64,000 bases of DNA from positions 1-64,000 of the forward strand of contig JABLXU010000022.1 in assembly GCA_013177805.1 (NCBI GenBank). The letters are read 5' to 3'. The DNA comes from Candidatus Omnitrophota bacterium. GTDB taxonomy: Bacteria; Hinthialibacterota; Hinthialibacteria; Hinthialibacterales; Hinthialibacteraceae. How positions within the stretch are numbered: position 1 is the first letter of the stretch; the number at the start of each line of letters is the position of its first letter. This document shows, one piece after another, positions 16,582 to 25,696 of the stretch. Made by a program: the position numbers and the translations under genes. Under the pieces are notes generated by a model. It had not been told where the DNA came from. It saw only the letters and a program-made list of their open reading frames with translations, and did not search any database.

Positions 16582-17898
16582 TCATCTCCGATTCGCTTCT
16601 TGTTCCCGGCGCTTCCTCCACAATTCCTGGATGCGAATGGCCAATGGTTCGCGGGAATTGATCTGGAGAGCCGCGTCTAACTGCTTCCGTGCGTTTTCCG
16701 CGTCACGCAACTCCAAATAACATTGGGCCATCAAGGCATGCAGGCGGGCCCGGTCTTCACGGACTTGAAGGCATTGTTCGAGGTACGGCAGGGCTTCCCG
16801 GAAGTCACCGCCGGACATAAAGATCTGGGCCAATAAGAAAGGCGCTTCCGGATGCTTAGGCTCGAACTCCAACACGCGGCGGAATTCATCGGCGGCCAGA
16901 TTCCCTCGTCCGATTTCCAGGTAAATCAATCCCATCGCTTCATGTGTGGCCGCCGTGTCGGGATGATGCCGCAGATAGCTCCGGTAAAAGTTCCGTTGGT
17001 TCCGGCCCATGCGGTTGATCGTGTCCAGGCTCTGCTTGGCCAGCCGGGCTTTTTCGGTTTGCTTGGTCATGGAATAGATCTTGACCAGTTGAAAGAGGGC
17101 GTGTTGGTAAAACGGATCTTCATCGATAATTTTTTCGAAGATCGCCTGGGCGGATGGCAGTTGTTTCTCGCTCAGGAGAATCTTGCCGTACTCATACCGG
17201 GCGCGGATATTTCCCGGGAAATCATGCAAAATGGCTTCGTAAAGAGATTTGACATTCTCTCCCCGCTGCTGCCGGATGATTGCCTGCAGCACCCGCGCGT
17301 GTTCGTGACAGGGCAGCCGTCCGGCAATCGCTTCGGCTTCTTCAGCGCGTCCCTGGGAATGCAGGATGGCCGCCTTCCGGTAAAGGGCATCCGCGTTCGT
17401 GGGATCGCGTCGCAGGATTTCATCCAATTGCTCCAGCGCGGGCGGATAGCGCTGCAACCGGTAATACACATTCACGATTTCTTCCCGGTATTCGATGCGG
17501 TCCGGATCCAACCGAATGGCTTTTTGCAATTCATCCAAGGATCGTTGCGGGTCGCTTTTCTGGCGGCCGTAGATTTGTCCAAGGTAAAAATGGGCCTCGC
17601 TGCTCTCCGGGTGTTTGGCGGTCACGGTTTCGAGCAAGGCGGTTGCTTGGGGATAAAACCGGTGTAACTGATAGAGCCGCGCCAATGCGATAAGTAAGCG
17701 GGGATTGTCCGGTTCTTTCTTCAGGGCTTCCACCAAGCCGCGTTCTTTTTGCGCGAAGTGGGGATCCTGAATCACGGGCTGGTCTGGGAATTCCAAATCG
17801 ACGCTTTGGCTTCCCGAATCTTGGGCCCATCCATCCAGCGCCCAATGGAAAACCAGAACGGCCCAAAAGAGTATCCTCAGCAAAAAGAGTATCCTCAT
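16582..17898 (-). CDS. Exported tetratricopeptide repeat protein
   Basis: 438 residues. A signal peptide (about 1-26) is followed by 9-10 tandem TPR units throughout (PRLLIALARLYQLHRFYPQATALLE, EAHFYLGQIYGRQ, ADALYRKAAILHSQGRAEEAEAIA, HPEAPFLLAQIFMSGGDFREALPYLEQCL). It probably forms a periplasmic protein-binding scaffold. Its ATG overlaps the stop of the CRTAC1-family gene by ATGA, so the two are translationally coupled, a pairing also seen in Acidobacteria and Planctomycetes. The signal peptide codons contain an exact 15-bp repeat at 18-bp spacing (17865-17879 and 17883-17897), giving MRILFL-LRILFW. Confidence 0.85.
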   Translation of the reverse strand: MRILFLLRILFWAVLVFHWALDGWAQDSGSQSVDLEFPDQPVIQDPHFAQKERGLVEALKKEPDNPRLLIALARLYQLHRFYPQATALLETVTAKHPESSEAHFYLGQIYGRQKSDPQRSLDELQKAIRLDPDRIEYREEIVNVYYRLQRYPPALEQLDEILRRDPTNADALYRKAAILHSQGRAEEAEAIAGRLPCHEHARVLQAIIRQQRGENVKSLYEAILHDFPGNIRARYEYGKILLSEKQLPSAQAIFEKIIDEDPFYQHALFQLVKIYSMTKQTEKARLAKQSLDTINRMGRNQRNFYRSYLRHHPDTAATHEAMGLIYLEIGRGNLAADEFRRVLEFEPKHPEAPFLLAQIFMSGGDFREALPYLEQCLQVREDRARLHALMAQCYLELRDAENARKQLDAALQINSREPLAIRIQELWRKRREQEANRR

Positions 17899-19574
17899 TG
17901 GAGGGATTCCTTCAATTCCTCACGAATATGTAAGCGTTGGTCCGCTTTCACCTTTTCCAGAACGGTTTTCGTCCCGGAAGGCCATTGGATCTCGATCCGG
18001 TCTGCCTGGGGGCTATCTCCAAGGCCGAAATGCAGCACGGGGCTGTTCTGCGAGAGAAAACTCGACTGGCTGCGGACTTCGCGCGTTTGCGTCCGGCCGC
18101 CGGATACGAGTCTCGCCACCGCTCCGATGGCCATGCGGTTGGACCGGGTCCCCTCCAACACCAACTGCAACCAGTGGTGGGCGTTACCGCCGTCATTCCG
18201 CAAGACCGCGGCGGGACCGTTCAGGTAAGTCAAGACCAGATCGAGGTCACCGTCGTTGTCGAGATCGCCGCTCGCGCAGCCGCGGCCCACCCGGGGGGCA
18301 TAAAAATCGTCTCCCAATCCATTCTCGATGCTGACGAATTCCCCCAGATTCACGTTTTCGAAAAACAGGGATTTTTGCGCAAACGAAATATCCAAATCGG
18401 GATGATCGGCTTCGGGATACACATGGCCGGTACAGAAGAAAAGGTCTTCGTCCCCATCGTTCTCTACGTCGATCCATTGCACTCCCCAACCGAGAGACGA
18501 ATAGGTTTTGTGTCCGATTCCCCGCGCGTAAGTCACATCCGTAAACGTCCCGTCACCATTGCCGAACCACAGGGGAAACGGCTCTTCTGAAAAGGTGCTG
18601 ACCGACAGGTCCCAGTGCCCGTCCCCATTCGGGTCTCCAAACGCCGCGCCCATGAAAGCCATTTCCGTTCCGTCTTCGCTGTACGACACACCGGCGAGCA
18701 GCCCATCCTCCACGAACGTTCCGTTCCGCTGATTCATGAACAAATATCCGGGCATGGAGTCGTTGGCCACATAGAGATCCGGATATAAATCCTCATTCAC
18801 ATCCGCCCAAACGCACGTGAAATGATACGCGGGAGGCGCATTCCCCATTCCTGATTTTTCCGTAACGTCCTCGAAGGTCCCATCGCCTTTGTTACGGAAA
18901 AGATAGATTTTCAAGGGTTCATAGGCGCGCGGGCCGGGATAGACAGCGAAGCCCCGCCATTCCGCTTTGGCGTTTTCCGGCAAGGATTTGAGGTTCAGGT
19001 AATCGGCCACCACGACATCCACGAATCCATCCCGGTCGTAATCCGCGAAGGACACCCCGGTGCTGTACGCCACAGACTGGCAGCCGGCTGTCTCGATCAC
19101 ATCGGTAAAATGGCCTTTCCCGTCGTTTCGGTACAGCCGGTTAGGGCCATAGTTGGTGACATACAAATCCACATCGCCGTCATTGTCATAGTCGGCGGCG
19201 GCGCAGCCCATGCCCCATTCCGTATCACCCAGGCCGGAATCCTCGGTCACGTCGGTGAACGTTCCATCCCGGTTGTTTCGAAAAAGACGGTCTTTGGGAA
19301 GTCCTCCGGCTGGTGGCTGCAATGTGCTGCCGTTGACGAAATAGATGTCAAGCCACCCATCACCGTCCGCGTCCAGGAGAGCCAAGCCGCCGCCCTTGGC
19401 CTCGATGATCCGGGTTTTCTTATGAGGATCTCCCGACACATGGAGATAATTCACTCCTGCCCGCGCCGCGATATCCACAAAGCGGACCGCGCCGGAAGTC
19501 AAATCGCACGGGGAATCCACCGGGACGCATACTAGGAAGAACGCGAGTTCAATTGAGCACCGTGTCCATTTCAT
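17895..19574 (-). CDS. Exported CRTAC1-family FG-GAP/VCBS and ASPIC-UnbV protein
   Basis: About 559 residues from the ATG at 19574, which starts a signal-peptide-like stretch; an in-frame GTG at 19652 has GGAAGGG upstream and would add 26 residues, so the start is uncertain. FG-GAP/VCBS blades carry Ca-binding DxDxDG-type loops (DADGDGWLDIYFVNG, DYDNDGDVDLYVTNYG, DYDRDGFVDVVVADY, DLDNDGDLDLVLTYL). The last 90 residues (HWLQLVLEG, RMAIGAVARLVSGG, LHFGLGDSPQADRIEIQWPSG) are an ASPIC/UnbV domain. The protein is probably a secreted propeller that binds ligands or partners. It is coupled to the downstream TPR gene. Confidence 0.86.
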   Translation of the reverse strand: MKWTRCSIELAFFLVCVPVDSPCDLTSGAVRFVDIAARAGVNYLHVSGDPHKKTRIIEAKGGGLALLDADGDGWLDIYFVNGSTLQPPAGGLPKDRLFRNNRDGTFTDVTEDSGLGDTEWGMGCAAADYDNDGDVDLYVTNYGPNRLYRNDGKGHFTDVIETAGCQSVAYSTGVSFADYDRDGFVDVVVADYLNLKSLPENAKAEWRGFAVYPGPRAYEPLKIYLFRNKGDGTFEDVTEKSGMGNAPPAYHFTCVWADVNEDLYPDLYVANDSMPGYLFMNQRNGTFVEDGLLAGVSYSEDGTEMAFMGAAFGDPNGDGHWDLSVSTFSEEPFPLWFGNGDGTFTDVTYARGIGHKTYSSLGWGVQWIDVENDGDEDLFFCTGHVYPEADHPDLDISFAQKSLFFENVNLGEFVSIENGLGDDFYAPRVGRGCASGDLDNDGDLDLVLTYLNGPAAVLRNDGGNAHHWLQLVLEGTRSNRMAIGAVARLVSGGRTQTREVRSQSSFLSQNSPVLHFGLGDSPQADRIEIQWPSGTKTVLEKVKADQRLHIREELKESLQ

Positions 19575-19686
19575 GAATTTCACTGGATAATCCCTTCTCA
19601 AGGAAACCGGGACGTGAGAAACCCGAGGCAGGTCAAGCCCCGCGATATCCACTTCAACCCTTCCTGCCTTCTCATCACCCCATAGA

Positions 19687-19717
19687 AAGAGGGAACTCGT
19701 CTTCTGAGTTCCCTCTT
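19687..19717 (-). terminator. Hairpin, likely terminator of the CBM9-like gene
   Basis: A perfect 12-bp stem (AAGAGGGAACTC / GAGTTCCCTCTT) with a 7-base loop lies 41 bases past the stop of the upstream minus-strand gene. Read on the minus strand it ends in CTCTTTCTAT, a weak U-tract. Confidence 0.6.
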
Positions 19718-19757
19718 ATACTCTTTCCTCCCTGTGTTGGCCATTAACTCCAACAAT

Positions 19758-20744
19758 TTATTGAATTGTCCAATCCTCAATGCGGGCGCCCCCCAGCGGA
19801 TTGTCACTGGTGAACCGCATTTCCCGGAAATACTGCAGGTCCGATTCATTGGCCTGGTGCCAGCGCATCAACTGAAAGACCTTGTTGTCGAAATCAATCC
19901 AGTTCAAGTTAAAACCAATCGGCTCGGCTTTATCGAAGGAGGGAAAAACACCCCAGGGAAACAGAAATTCCTGCACGTACCCTTCATGCTGTCCCATGGG
20001 TTTCTCGTCCAACTTTGCCACGTACTGGACTTTTTCCAAAATGGCCATTTCCTCTTCGTCATCGGTGTTAAGAGCCGAACGGAAGATGGCCCGTTCTACA
20101 TATTGCATGCCATCTCCTGTCAAATATGGAGGATCCAGATTATATTCCTCCTTCAACAACACGGCGTCGATATTCCAGGCGGTCTGGAGATCGAATTCGG
20201 AGGATTGATCGTTTTGGATATTCGGCGGTAAACGGTCGTTGTCGTTATCAAACCACAACTCGATCCCATCGTTCGTGAATCCCGGTTGATTATTTAAATC
20301 CCGGTTATCCGAGTAGCCATGGAACCAGCCGATCAGGTTGTCTTTAACGAGATTCAGCAAGTAAAAGCCGGCGTCATCCCAACCGATATATGTGGTGGCG
20401 GAAAAATCGCCCTCCCCCTCCGCCTCGAAAGAGGCCGTGGCGCCCGCACTGATCAAGGCCTTGTTCGGATCATAAACAAAGTGGTCCCCTGTCTGTAAAG
20501 GCACTTGATTGACCGCGTTGGACGTAGCGTTATCGGAGAGATTTTCTCCCTCGGGAATATCGGGCAAGGTGGCCGGTTCTCCATAGGATGCCAGAGGCCA
20601 ATCCGAAGAATCCCCATCGATGATAATCTTGATGGAGGCATCGAATTTACGGCAATTGATGAATTGGTCCTGCGCGGTGACTGCCGGCGCCGCTGCGCTC
20701 GTCACGATGAAGAATCCAATGAGGAGTACATCCCTTTTCTCCAT
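19758..20744 (-). CDS. Exported CBM9-like carbohydrate-binding domain protein
   Basis: About 328 residues from the ATG at 20744, where AAGGAGGG lies 7-8 bases upstream. The signal peptide is VLLIGFFIVTSAAAPAVTAQ. The motif IIIDGDSSDWP followed by TYIGWDDAGFYLLNLVKDN, and then NDGIELWFDNDND, is typical of CBM9/DOMON-like sugar-binding domains; the tail NLNWIDFDNK and GARIEDWTIQ fits the same fold. No catalytic domain is seen, so it may be a surface or periplasmic glycan-binding protein. A good promoter lies directly upstream and a hairpin follows, so it is probably monocistronic. Confidence 0.72.
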   Translation of the reverse strand: MEKRDVLLIGFFIVTSAAAPAVTAQDQFINCRKFDASIKIIIDGDSSDWPLASYGEPATLPDIPEGENLSDNATSNAVNQVPLQTGDHFVYDPNKALISAGATASFEAEGEGDFSATTYIGWDDAGFYLLNLVKDNLIGWFHGYSDNRDLNNQPGFTNDGIELWFDNDNDRLPPNIQNDQSSEFDLQTAWNIDAVLLKEEYNLDPPYLTGDGMQYVERAIFRSALNTDDEEEMAILEKVQYVAKLDEKPMGQHEGYVQEFLFPWGVFPSFDKAEPIGFNLNWIDFDNKVFQLMRWHQANESDLQYFREMRFTSDNPLGGARIEDWTIQ

Positions 20745-20784
20745 TACCTTACCCTCCTTGTGGAAACGGATGCAATGCTTTCTT

Positions 20785-20813
20785 ACATTAGAATAGCGTG
20801 GCGTAAATGTCAA
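20785..20813 (-). promoter_or_regulatory. Sigma-70-type promoter for the CBM9-like gene
   Basis: On the minus strand a perfect TTGACA (20808-20813) is followed after 17 bases by TAATGT, or after 15 bases by TCTAAT (20787-20792). It sits about 40 bases before the ATG at 20744, within an AT-rich stretch. Confidence 0.5.
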
Positions 20814-21159
20814 CAAATTTCTTAAATTTATTCGATTGATATTATAATTGATAGAATGAATCTATTTAGTCAGGTATGGAATGTTTCAACTGGAAGTGAA
20901 AGATTACGAGGGAGTTGGGGATGTTCTGCTCTGTTTCCGCCTGATCGAACGGCCTCAAAACCAGCGGCAAGGCGAATCTTGTTAAACGCGGTTCTCCTTT
21001 TCACGAGGGGATTGAAGGCAACATACTTGTTTTTACCTGTGGAACAATTTCCCTGTCCGCAGAGACTTTTGCGGAGAAGGGCATTTGATCCCGAGAGCAA
21101 ATCAGGGTATCCTGCGGAATAGCTCGATGCCAACCCAAATGTTTTGGCAGGATAATCGC
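20814..21159. other. Divergent intergenic region
   Basis: About 345 bp upstream of the spermidine-synthase-like pair. It has an AT-rich start with a TATAAT at 20843-20848 lacking a -35. Short open frames here have no ribosome site or recognisable product. Confidence 0.45.
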
Positions 21160-22092
21160 ATGCGGATTCGAACCTCGTTTTTCATGGCGCTTCTCATGCT
21201 CCTCGCATGGAGTGTTTTGTTCACGTCCGGCGCCGGACCGGCGGGCCTCCCCCCCGAGAGGGTTCTCTATGAAAAAGAGTCACTCTACCATCACATACGG
21301 GTATCGCAGGTAGCCAACTACCGTTACCTCTCGTTCAACCGGGCGCGCGGCAACCAGAGTGCCGTTAACGTGAACGACCCTTATGAACTGAAATTCGCTT
21401 ACACCAAAGCGAGTTTCCTCGCCCTGGCGTTCTTCGAACAAGAACCTCAAACCATCCTCTATGTAGGATTGGGCGGCGGCTCCATGCCCCGGGTGATGGC
21501 CCAATACCTGCCCAACGCCAAGATCGACCTGGTGGAAATCGATCCCGATGTGATCATGGTGGCAAAGAAATATTTCCTATTCGAGCCTACGCCCAACATG
21601 CGGATCTTCGAGCAGGACGGCCGCCAGTATCTCCGCCGCACAACGGAGAAATACGACTTGATCTTCCTCGACGCGTACAACGATGCCGCCATCCCCTTTC
21701 ACCTGACCACCAAGGAATTCTTCGAGATCGTGAAACAACGCCTCACACCCCGCGGCCTTGTGGCTACCAACATCTGGGGGCCGGCTTCCAACGAGTTTTA
21801 CTACTCGGAGATCAAAACCTTCCAGGAGGTCTTTCCCCGCGTGTACGTCATCAACGCGGTGACCACCAACAACAACATTTTCTTCGTGACCCAGGAAAAC
21901 ATCGAAATCACAGCCGTCGATTTTCAGAAAAAAGCCCGGGCGCTGCAAACCCGCTACCGCTTCCCTTTCGCGCTGGATCTCTACGCGCGGACGTTTGAGG
22001 ATTTGACTCATAAAAAGGTTGATGCCAATGTGCTGCTGGATGATTTCGCGCCGGTCGAGGTGCTGCGTTCCCGGAGGGCCGGTAATCCGTGA
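21160..22092 (+). CDS. Spermidine-synthase-like methyltransferase-fold protein with N-terminal signal/anchor
   Basis: 310 residues from the ATG at 21160 (AGGA 8 bases upstream), opening with a hydrophobic segment (FFMALLMLLAWSVLF). The Rossmann fold has YVGLGGGSMPRVM (glycine loop at about 103-107), DLVEIDPDVIMVAKKYF and DLIFLDAYNDAAIPFHLTTKEFF. The last corresponds to the aminopropyltransferase gate-keeper Asp region but fits SpeE-like proteins of unsure activity better than true SpeE. Its TGA overlaps the GTG of the next gene (GTGA), which encodes the membrane half usually fused to the N-terminus of such proteins. Here the order is reversed and the halves are separate. Confidence 0.72.
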   Translation: MRIRTSFFMALLMLLAWSVLFTSGAGPAGLPPERVLYEKESLYHHIRVSQVANYRYLSFNRARGNQSAVNVNDPYELKFAYTKASFLALAFFEQEPQTILYVGLGGGSMPRVMAQYLPNAKIDLVEIDPDVIMVAKKYFLFEPTPNMRIFEQDGRQYLRRTTEKYDLIFLDAYNDAAIPFHLTTKEFFEIVKQRLTPRGLVATNIWGPASNEFYYSEIKTFQEVFPRVYVINAVTTNNNIFFVTQENIEITAVDFQKKARALQTRYRFPFALDLYARTFEDLTHKKVDANVLLDDFAPVEVLRSRRAGNP

Positions 22093-22721
22093 TCCCCTTC
22101 ATTGTCTTTCTCTCCGGCGCGGTGGTGATGTCATTTGAAATGCTGGGCAGCAAAATTCTCGCGCCCCATTTCGGCAATACGATCTTCGTATGGGGGAGCC
22201 TGATCGGCATTTTTCTCAGCGGCCTGACGGTAGGATATTGGGGCGGCGGCCGGCTGGCGGACCGCGTCGCCGACCTGCGCTGCTTCGCCGCCTTGCTGGC
22301 CATTCCCGGTTTGCTCCTTTGCTGCTTTCCGCTCTACTGCGACCCGGTCAACTTTTGGATTTTCGACAAGGCTTTCGGCCCCCGGATGGAGCCGCTGCTC
22401 GCTTGCCTGATCCTGTTTTTTCCACCCACGATATTCATGGGCGCGGTCAGTCCCTACGCGGTCAAACTGCAAGTCAAAAATCTGGATTGGCTAGGCACGG
22501 GCGTGGGGAATTTGTACGCCCTCTCTTCGCTGGGCAGCATCATCGGGACGTTGTTTACATCGTTCTACCTGATCACTTGGTTCGGCGTGCGGACCATCAT
22601 CCTCATCGAGGGAATCATTCTTCTCACCGCCGCCGCGTTTCTCTGCCTGGCGCATGCCTGGGGCCGCCGGACGTCTCAACGAAACGAGCCAATCTCCCCG
22701 ACTCCCGTTCCATCTGAATAA
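22089..22721 (+). CDS. Membrane half of a fused spermidine-synthase-like protein
   Basis: 210 residues, GTG start overlapping the upstream stop. Five to six hydrophobic segments carry family motifs: SGAVVMSFEMLGSKILAPHFGNTIFVWGS near the N-terminus, GLTVGYWGGGRLADR, PPTIFMGAVSPYAVKL and GVGNLYALSSLGSIIGTL. These match the transmembrane region that precedes the catalytic domain in large 'fused MFS/spermidine synthase' proteins. Since the preceding gene encodes a matching soluble domain, the two products probably form a membrane complex. The substrate is unknown. Confidence 0.72.
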   Translation: MIPFIVFLSGAVVMSFEMLGSKILAPHFGNTIFVWGSLIGIFLSGLTVGYWGGGRLADRVADLRCFAALLAIPGLLLCCFPLYCDPVNFWIFDKAFGPRMEPLLACLILFFPPTIFMGAVSPYAVKLQVKNLDWLGTGVGNLYALSSLGSIIGTLFTSFYLITWFGVRTIILIEGIILLTAAAFLCLAHAWGRRTSQRNEPISPTPVPSE

Positions 22722-22729
22722 ACGTCCAC

Positions 22730-23263
22730 TCATCCATGCAACCGGCGGGCGGTTTCCGCGACCCGCTTTCCTAGCGCCCGGGCCACGGCCAAGTCTTCCG
22801 GAGGGATCAAGTTGGGATGGCGCCCCAACACGCTCGTCCCCACGCCGTGCGAATATCCCAGGTCTTTGTTTTCAGGGATCGCCATGGGAGGAAGGCTTAC
22901 CAAGGTCATGCCCAGTTGGAACAGGGGGATCAGCAAAGCCAGGAGGGCGAACTCCTTGTCTCCATGAATCGTTCCGCTGCTGGTGAAGGCGGAACCCACG
23001 GTTCCAGGGATTCCTCCCTTCATCCAGACCGGGCTGATCACTTCGTCGATGAACTTCTTCATAGGCGCGCTGACGTTACCCATATAGGTGGGACATCCCA
23101 GCAGCAGCCCCTGGCAGTTGCGGACGTGTTCTTCGCGGGCTTCGGCGACGGGAATCAACCGGCATGAACATCCCCCCGTGGCCTGTACCCCTTCCGCGAT
23201 CGCTTCCGCCAACCGCTCCGTATGGCCTTTGACGCTGTGGTAAATGATATGAACAACCGCCAT
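22730..23263 (-). CDS. Flavodoxin-like NAD(P)H:quinone oxidoreductase (WrbA/NAD(P)H-dependent reductase type)
   Basis: 177 residues. The FMN-binding loop near the N-terminus is IIYHSVKGHTERLAEAIAEG. The second loop is LLLGCPTYMGNVSAPMKKFID, and the third SAFTSSGTIHGDKEF; this order is that of WrbA. WrbA transfers two electrons from NAD(P)H to quinones using FMN. It is slightly shorter than E. coli WrbA (198). The gene is convergent with the membrane-protein gene, 8 bp apart. Confidence 0.82.
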   Translation of the reverse strand: MAVVHIIYHSVKGHTERLAEAIAEGVQATGGCSCRLIPVAEAREEHVRNCQGLLLGCPTYMGNVSAPMKKFIDEVISPVWMKGGIPGTVGSAFTSSGTIHGDKEFALLALLIPLFQLGMTLVSLPPMAIPENKDLGYSHGVGTSVLGRHPNLIPPEDLAVARALGKRVAETARRLHG

Positions 23264-23388
23264 CGGACAAGATCGCCTTAAAAATTATGTGAGAAAATGC
23301 TTAATGGATAAGCACTGCATGCCAATCCACATTGCGTACGGCGCAGTGAAATTCCCTCTTTCCTATCCTCTTTGCAATCCTTCGAAAA

Positions 23389-24720
23389 TCAAGGCTTAGG
23401 AACTTTCTTCACGACTTTCAGGCATTCCAGCATGGCCCGTCCGTTGTGGTAAGGGCCTTTCCACGCGTTGGCCTTGTCTCCGGTAGGATCACCCGATTCG
23501 GAAATAGTACTGAACCAATCCCCGTATTGCCAATCGGCTTGGCGCGTGTTGATCCAATTCAGCGTCTGATCGAACACGCGGTAATAGACCTCCTCTCCCG
23601 TCCATTGGTACATTTTCAGCGCGGCAACCAGGGCTTCCGCCTGTACCCAGAAGACTTTCCCCCGGCGGTCGGCGGACTGATGGAAAGGGCCGCTGTCATA
23701 GAAACCGCCCTGTTTCTCGTCGTAGCCATATTGGAGTGAATATGCGAACAGGGTTTTGTACAAATCCCGCAAGGGGCTGCCGGTGATTCCCGCGGCCTCG
23801 CAAGCCTCCATCAGCAGCCAGATGTTCTCCAAGTCATGGCCATAGGAAACCCGGTCCTGCGCCTTGCCTTCGAGCGGGGTCCAATCCCAGGTGTATTGAT
23901 CCGTGCATGCCCCCAGTTTTTTGCGCACCACCGCGTTACTCTGGATGGTGATCAACTCCCGCAGCCGCTCCCGCCCCACCGGATCGGCGCTGGCCCGCAC
24001 ATACGCGGTCATGGCTTCCATCAGGTGCAGATGCGTGTTCATCAATTTCAGGTTGTGCGGCACGCCCATGTAACTCCGCCCGGTAGGATCGGCATGATAA
24101 GACCAATCCCGTTGGAACGATTCGAAATACCCCCCATGGGTGGAATCGTGCGCGGTAAAATCCAACAATCGAAACAACTGCTGAGCCAATCCGAGAGCCT
24201 CGGCGTCTTGAAACGCCATGGCATACTCGGACAACGCGTAGAGGCCGAACGCCTGGCCATAGAGATGTTTGTCCGGCATGGTGGCGTTAGTGCCCGTTTC
24301 ATCGACTTCCCAATAGAATCCGCCGTGCTGTTTGTCCCACATCTTGTCACGCAAAAACTCATAGCCATGGCGGGCTGCTTGCCGGATTTCCCCGGTTCCC
24401 CGCCCCTCGTTGATCAATCGGGAATAAAACCAAACGCACCGGGCCTGCACGACCAGTTGTTTCTTGGCGGGGCCTTTTGGCCGGCCTTGGATATCATGGT
24501 TGAGATAATACCCGCCGTGCTCCGAGTCGAGCGTGCGGGGCAGCCAAAAGGAAAGGATGTTCTCGTTGAGAATCTTCTCCAGCAGGGGCTCAATCCTCTC
24601 CCAGTCGCCTGCCAAGGGTTTGGGAGCCAAGAGCGGGATGGACAACGCTCCCGCGGCTCCACCGGTTCCCAGTACCAAACAGAAAACGACCATGATCCGG
24701 AGAAAAAATAATACAGTCAT
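23389..24720 (-). CDS. Exported N-acylglucosamine 2-epimerase (AGE/cellobiose epimerase) family protein
   Basis: About 443 residues from the ATG at 24720, where GGAGGTGA lies 7 bases upstream; a signal peptide follows (LFFLRIMVVFCLVLGTGGAAGA). The rest is an (alpha/alpha)6 barrel with AGE-family motifs: WLPRTLDSEHGGYYLNHD, KQLVVQARCVWFYSRL, KHLYGQAFGLYALSEY, DSTHGGYFESF and SYGHDLENIWLLMEA, the last holding a catalytic His. It would epimerise or isomerise a sugar at C2. Being exported is unusual for cytosolic AGE enzymes and suggests action on extracytoplasmic oligosaccharides; the exact substrate is not determined. Confidence 0.83.
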   Translation of the reverse strand: MTVLFFLRIMVVFCLVLGTGGAAGALSIPLLAPKPLAGDWERIEPLLEKILNENILSFWLPRTLDSEHGGYYLNHDIQGRPKGPAKKQLVVQARCVWFYSRLINEGRGTGEIRQAARHGYEFLRDKMWDKQHGGFYWEVDETGTNATMPDKHLYGQAFGLYALSEYAMAFQDAEALGLAQQLFRLLDFTAHDSTHGGYFESFQRDWSYHADPTGRSYMGVPHNLKLMNTHLHLMEAMTAYVRASADPVGRERLRELITIQSNAVVRKKLGACTDQYTWDWTPLEGKAQDRVSYGHDLENIWLLMEACEAAGITGSPLRDLYKTLFAYSLQYGYDEKQGGFYDSGPFHQSADRRGKVFWVQAEALVAALKMYQWTGEEVYYRVFDQTLNWINTRQADWQYGDWFSTISESGDPTGDKANAWKGPYHNGRAMLECLKVVKKVPKP

Positions 24721-24904
24721 GAATGCTTCACCTCCGTCCCGCATTGTGGGTATGCCGTCCAGCCGCCGCGTCGCAAAATCATGCAAGAAATACCACATTC
24801 CCATGCCATCGTCAACGAAACAGATTCGCGGGCGGGCCTCTCTGCTTTACTTTCTATTTTCATCGGAACATCATTACAGTTAGAGCCACAATAAGGAGTC
24901 TGCC

Positions 24905-25603
24905 ATGGCCAAGCACATTGGAATCGTGGCGTGCAGCGTGGAAGGCGCGGCTCTCTGCTACCGGACAATCGGCATTGAAGGCGCGAAGATCCTGGGACGT
25001 CACGCGCACCCCGAAGTCAGCCTGCACAACCATCCTCTCAGCGAATATATGCCCCGCATCGAAACCGCGGATTGGGATGCTGTCGGCCAACTGATGCTGG
25101 ATTCCACAAAAAAACTGGCGAATATGGGGGCAGAATTCATCATCTGCCCCGATAACACCATTCATCAGGCTTTCGATTGGGTCCTGCCCCGCTCCCCGCT
25201 GCCCTGGCTGCACATTGCCGAAGTTGTTTCGGAAGAAGCGAAGCGGAACCATTTTCGCACCGTGGGAGTATTGGGAACCCAATACCTTATGGAAGGCCCG
25301 GTCTATCCTCCCAAACTGAACGACTTGGATATCGGATGCCTCATTCCAGCCAAAGAAGACAGGATCCGGATCAATCAAATCATTTTCGATGAACTGGTGT
25401 ATGGCCGCATTCTTGAATCATCCCAGCAATTTTTCTATGAGGTAATCCAGCGGTTAAAGGAAAACGGCTGCGACGCCGTGGCCCTCTCCTGCACGGAAAT
25501 CCCCCTGATCGTCCAGCCGGACCAGTCTCCCTTGCCCACTCTCGACTCCACCCGCCTGTTAGCCTGCGCCGCCGTGCGTTACGCCGTAGGGGGGACAGAA
25601 TAA
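24905..25603 (+). CDS. Aspartate/glutamate racemase family protein
   Basis: 232 residues, with AAGGAG 6 bases before the ATG. The two catalytic cysteines of the PLP-independent racemase family are present: C81 in CPDNT and C196 in LSCTEIPLI, with the AEFIICPDNTIHQAF context of the first. It would interconvert L- and D-amino acids, most likely Asp or a related substrate. No signal peptide. The next gene (Tat aldo/keto reductase) starts 93 bp on. Confidence 0.87.
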   Translation: MAKHIGIVACSVEGAALCYRTIGIEGAKILGRHAHPEVSLHNHPLSEYMPRIETADWDAVGQLMLDSTKKLANMGAEFIICPDNTIHQAFDWVLPRSPLPWLHIAEVVSEEAKRNHFRTVGVLGTQYLMEGPVYPPKLNDLDIGCLIPAKEDRIRINQIIFDELVYGRILESSQQFFYEVIQRLKENGCDAVALSCTEIPLIVQPDQSPLPTLDSTRLLACAAVRYAVGGTE

Positions 25604-25696
25604 GGAGAATCATTACTCCGAACCATCATTGCGCGCGCCGCGCGAAATGGTCTATGATAACCCACCTAAAAATACTTGATCCGAATGAGGTGAATC

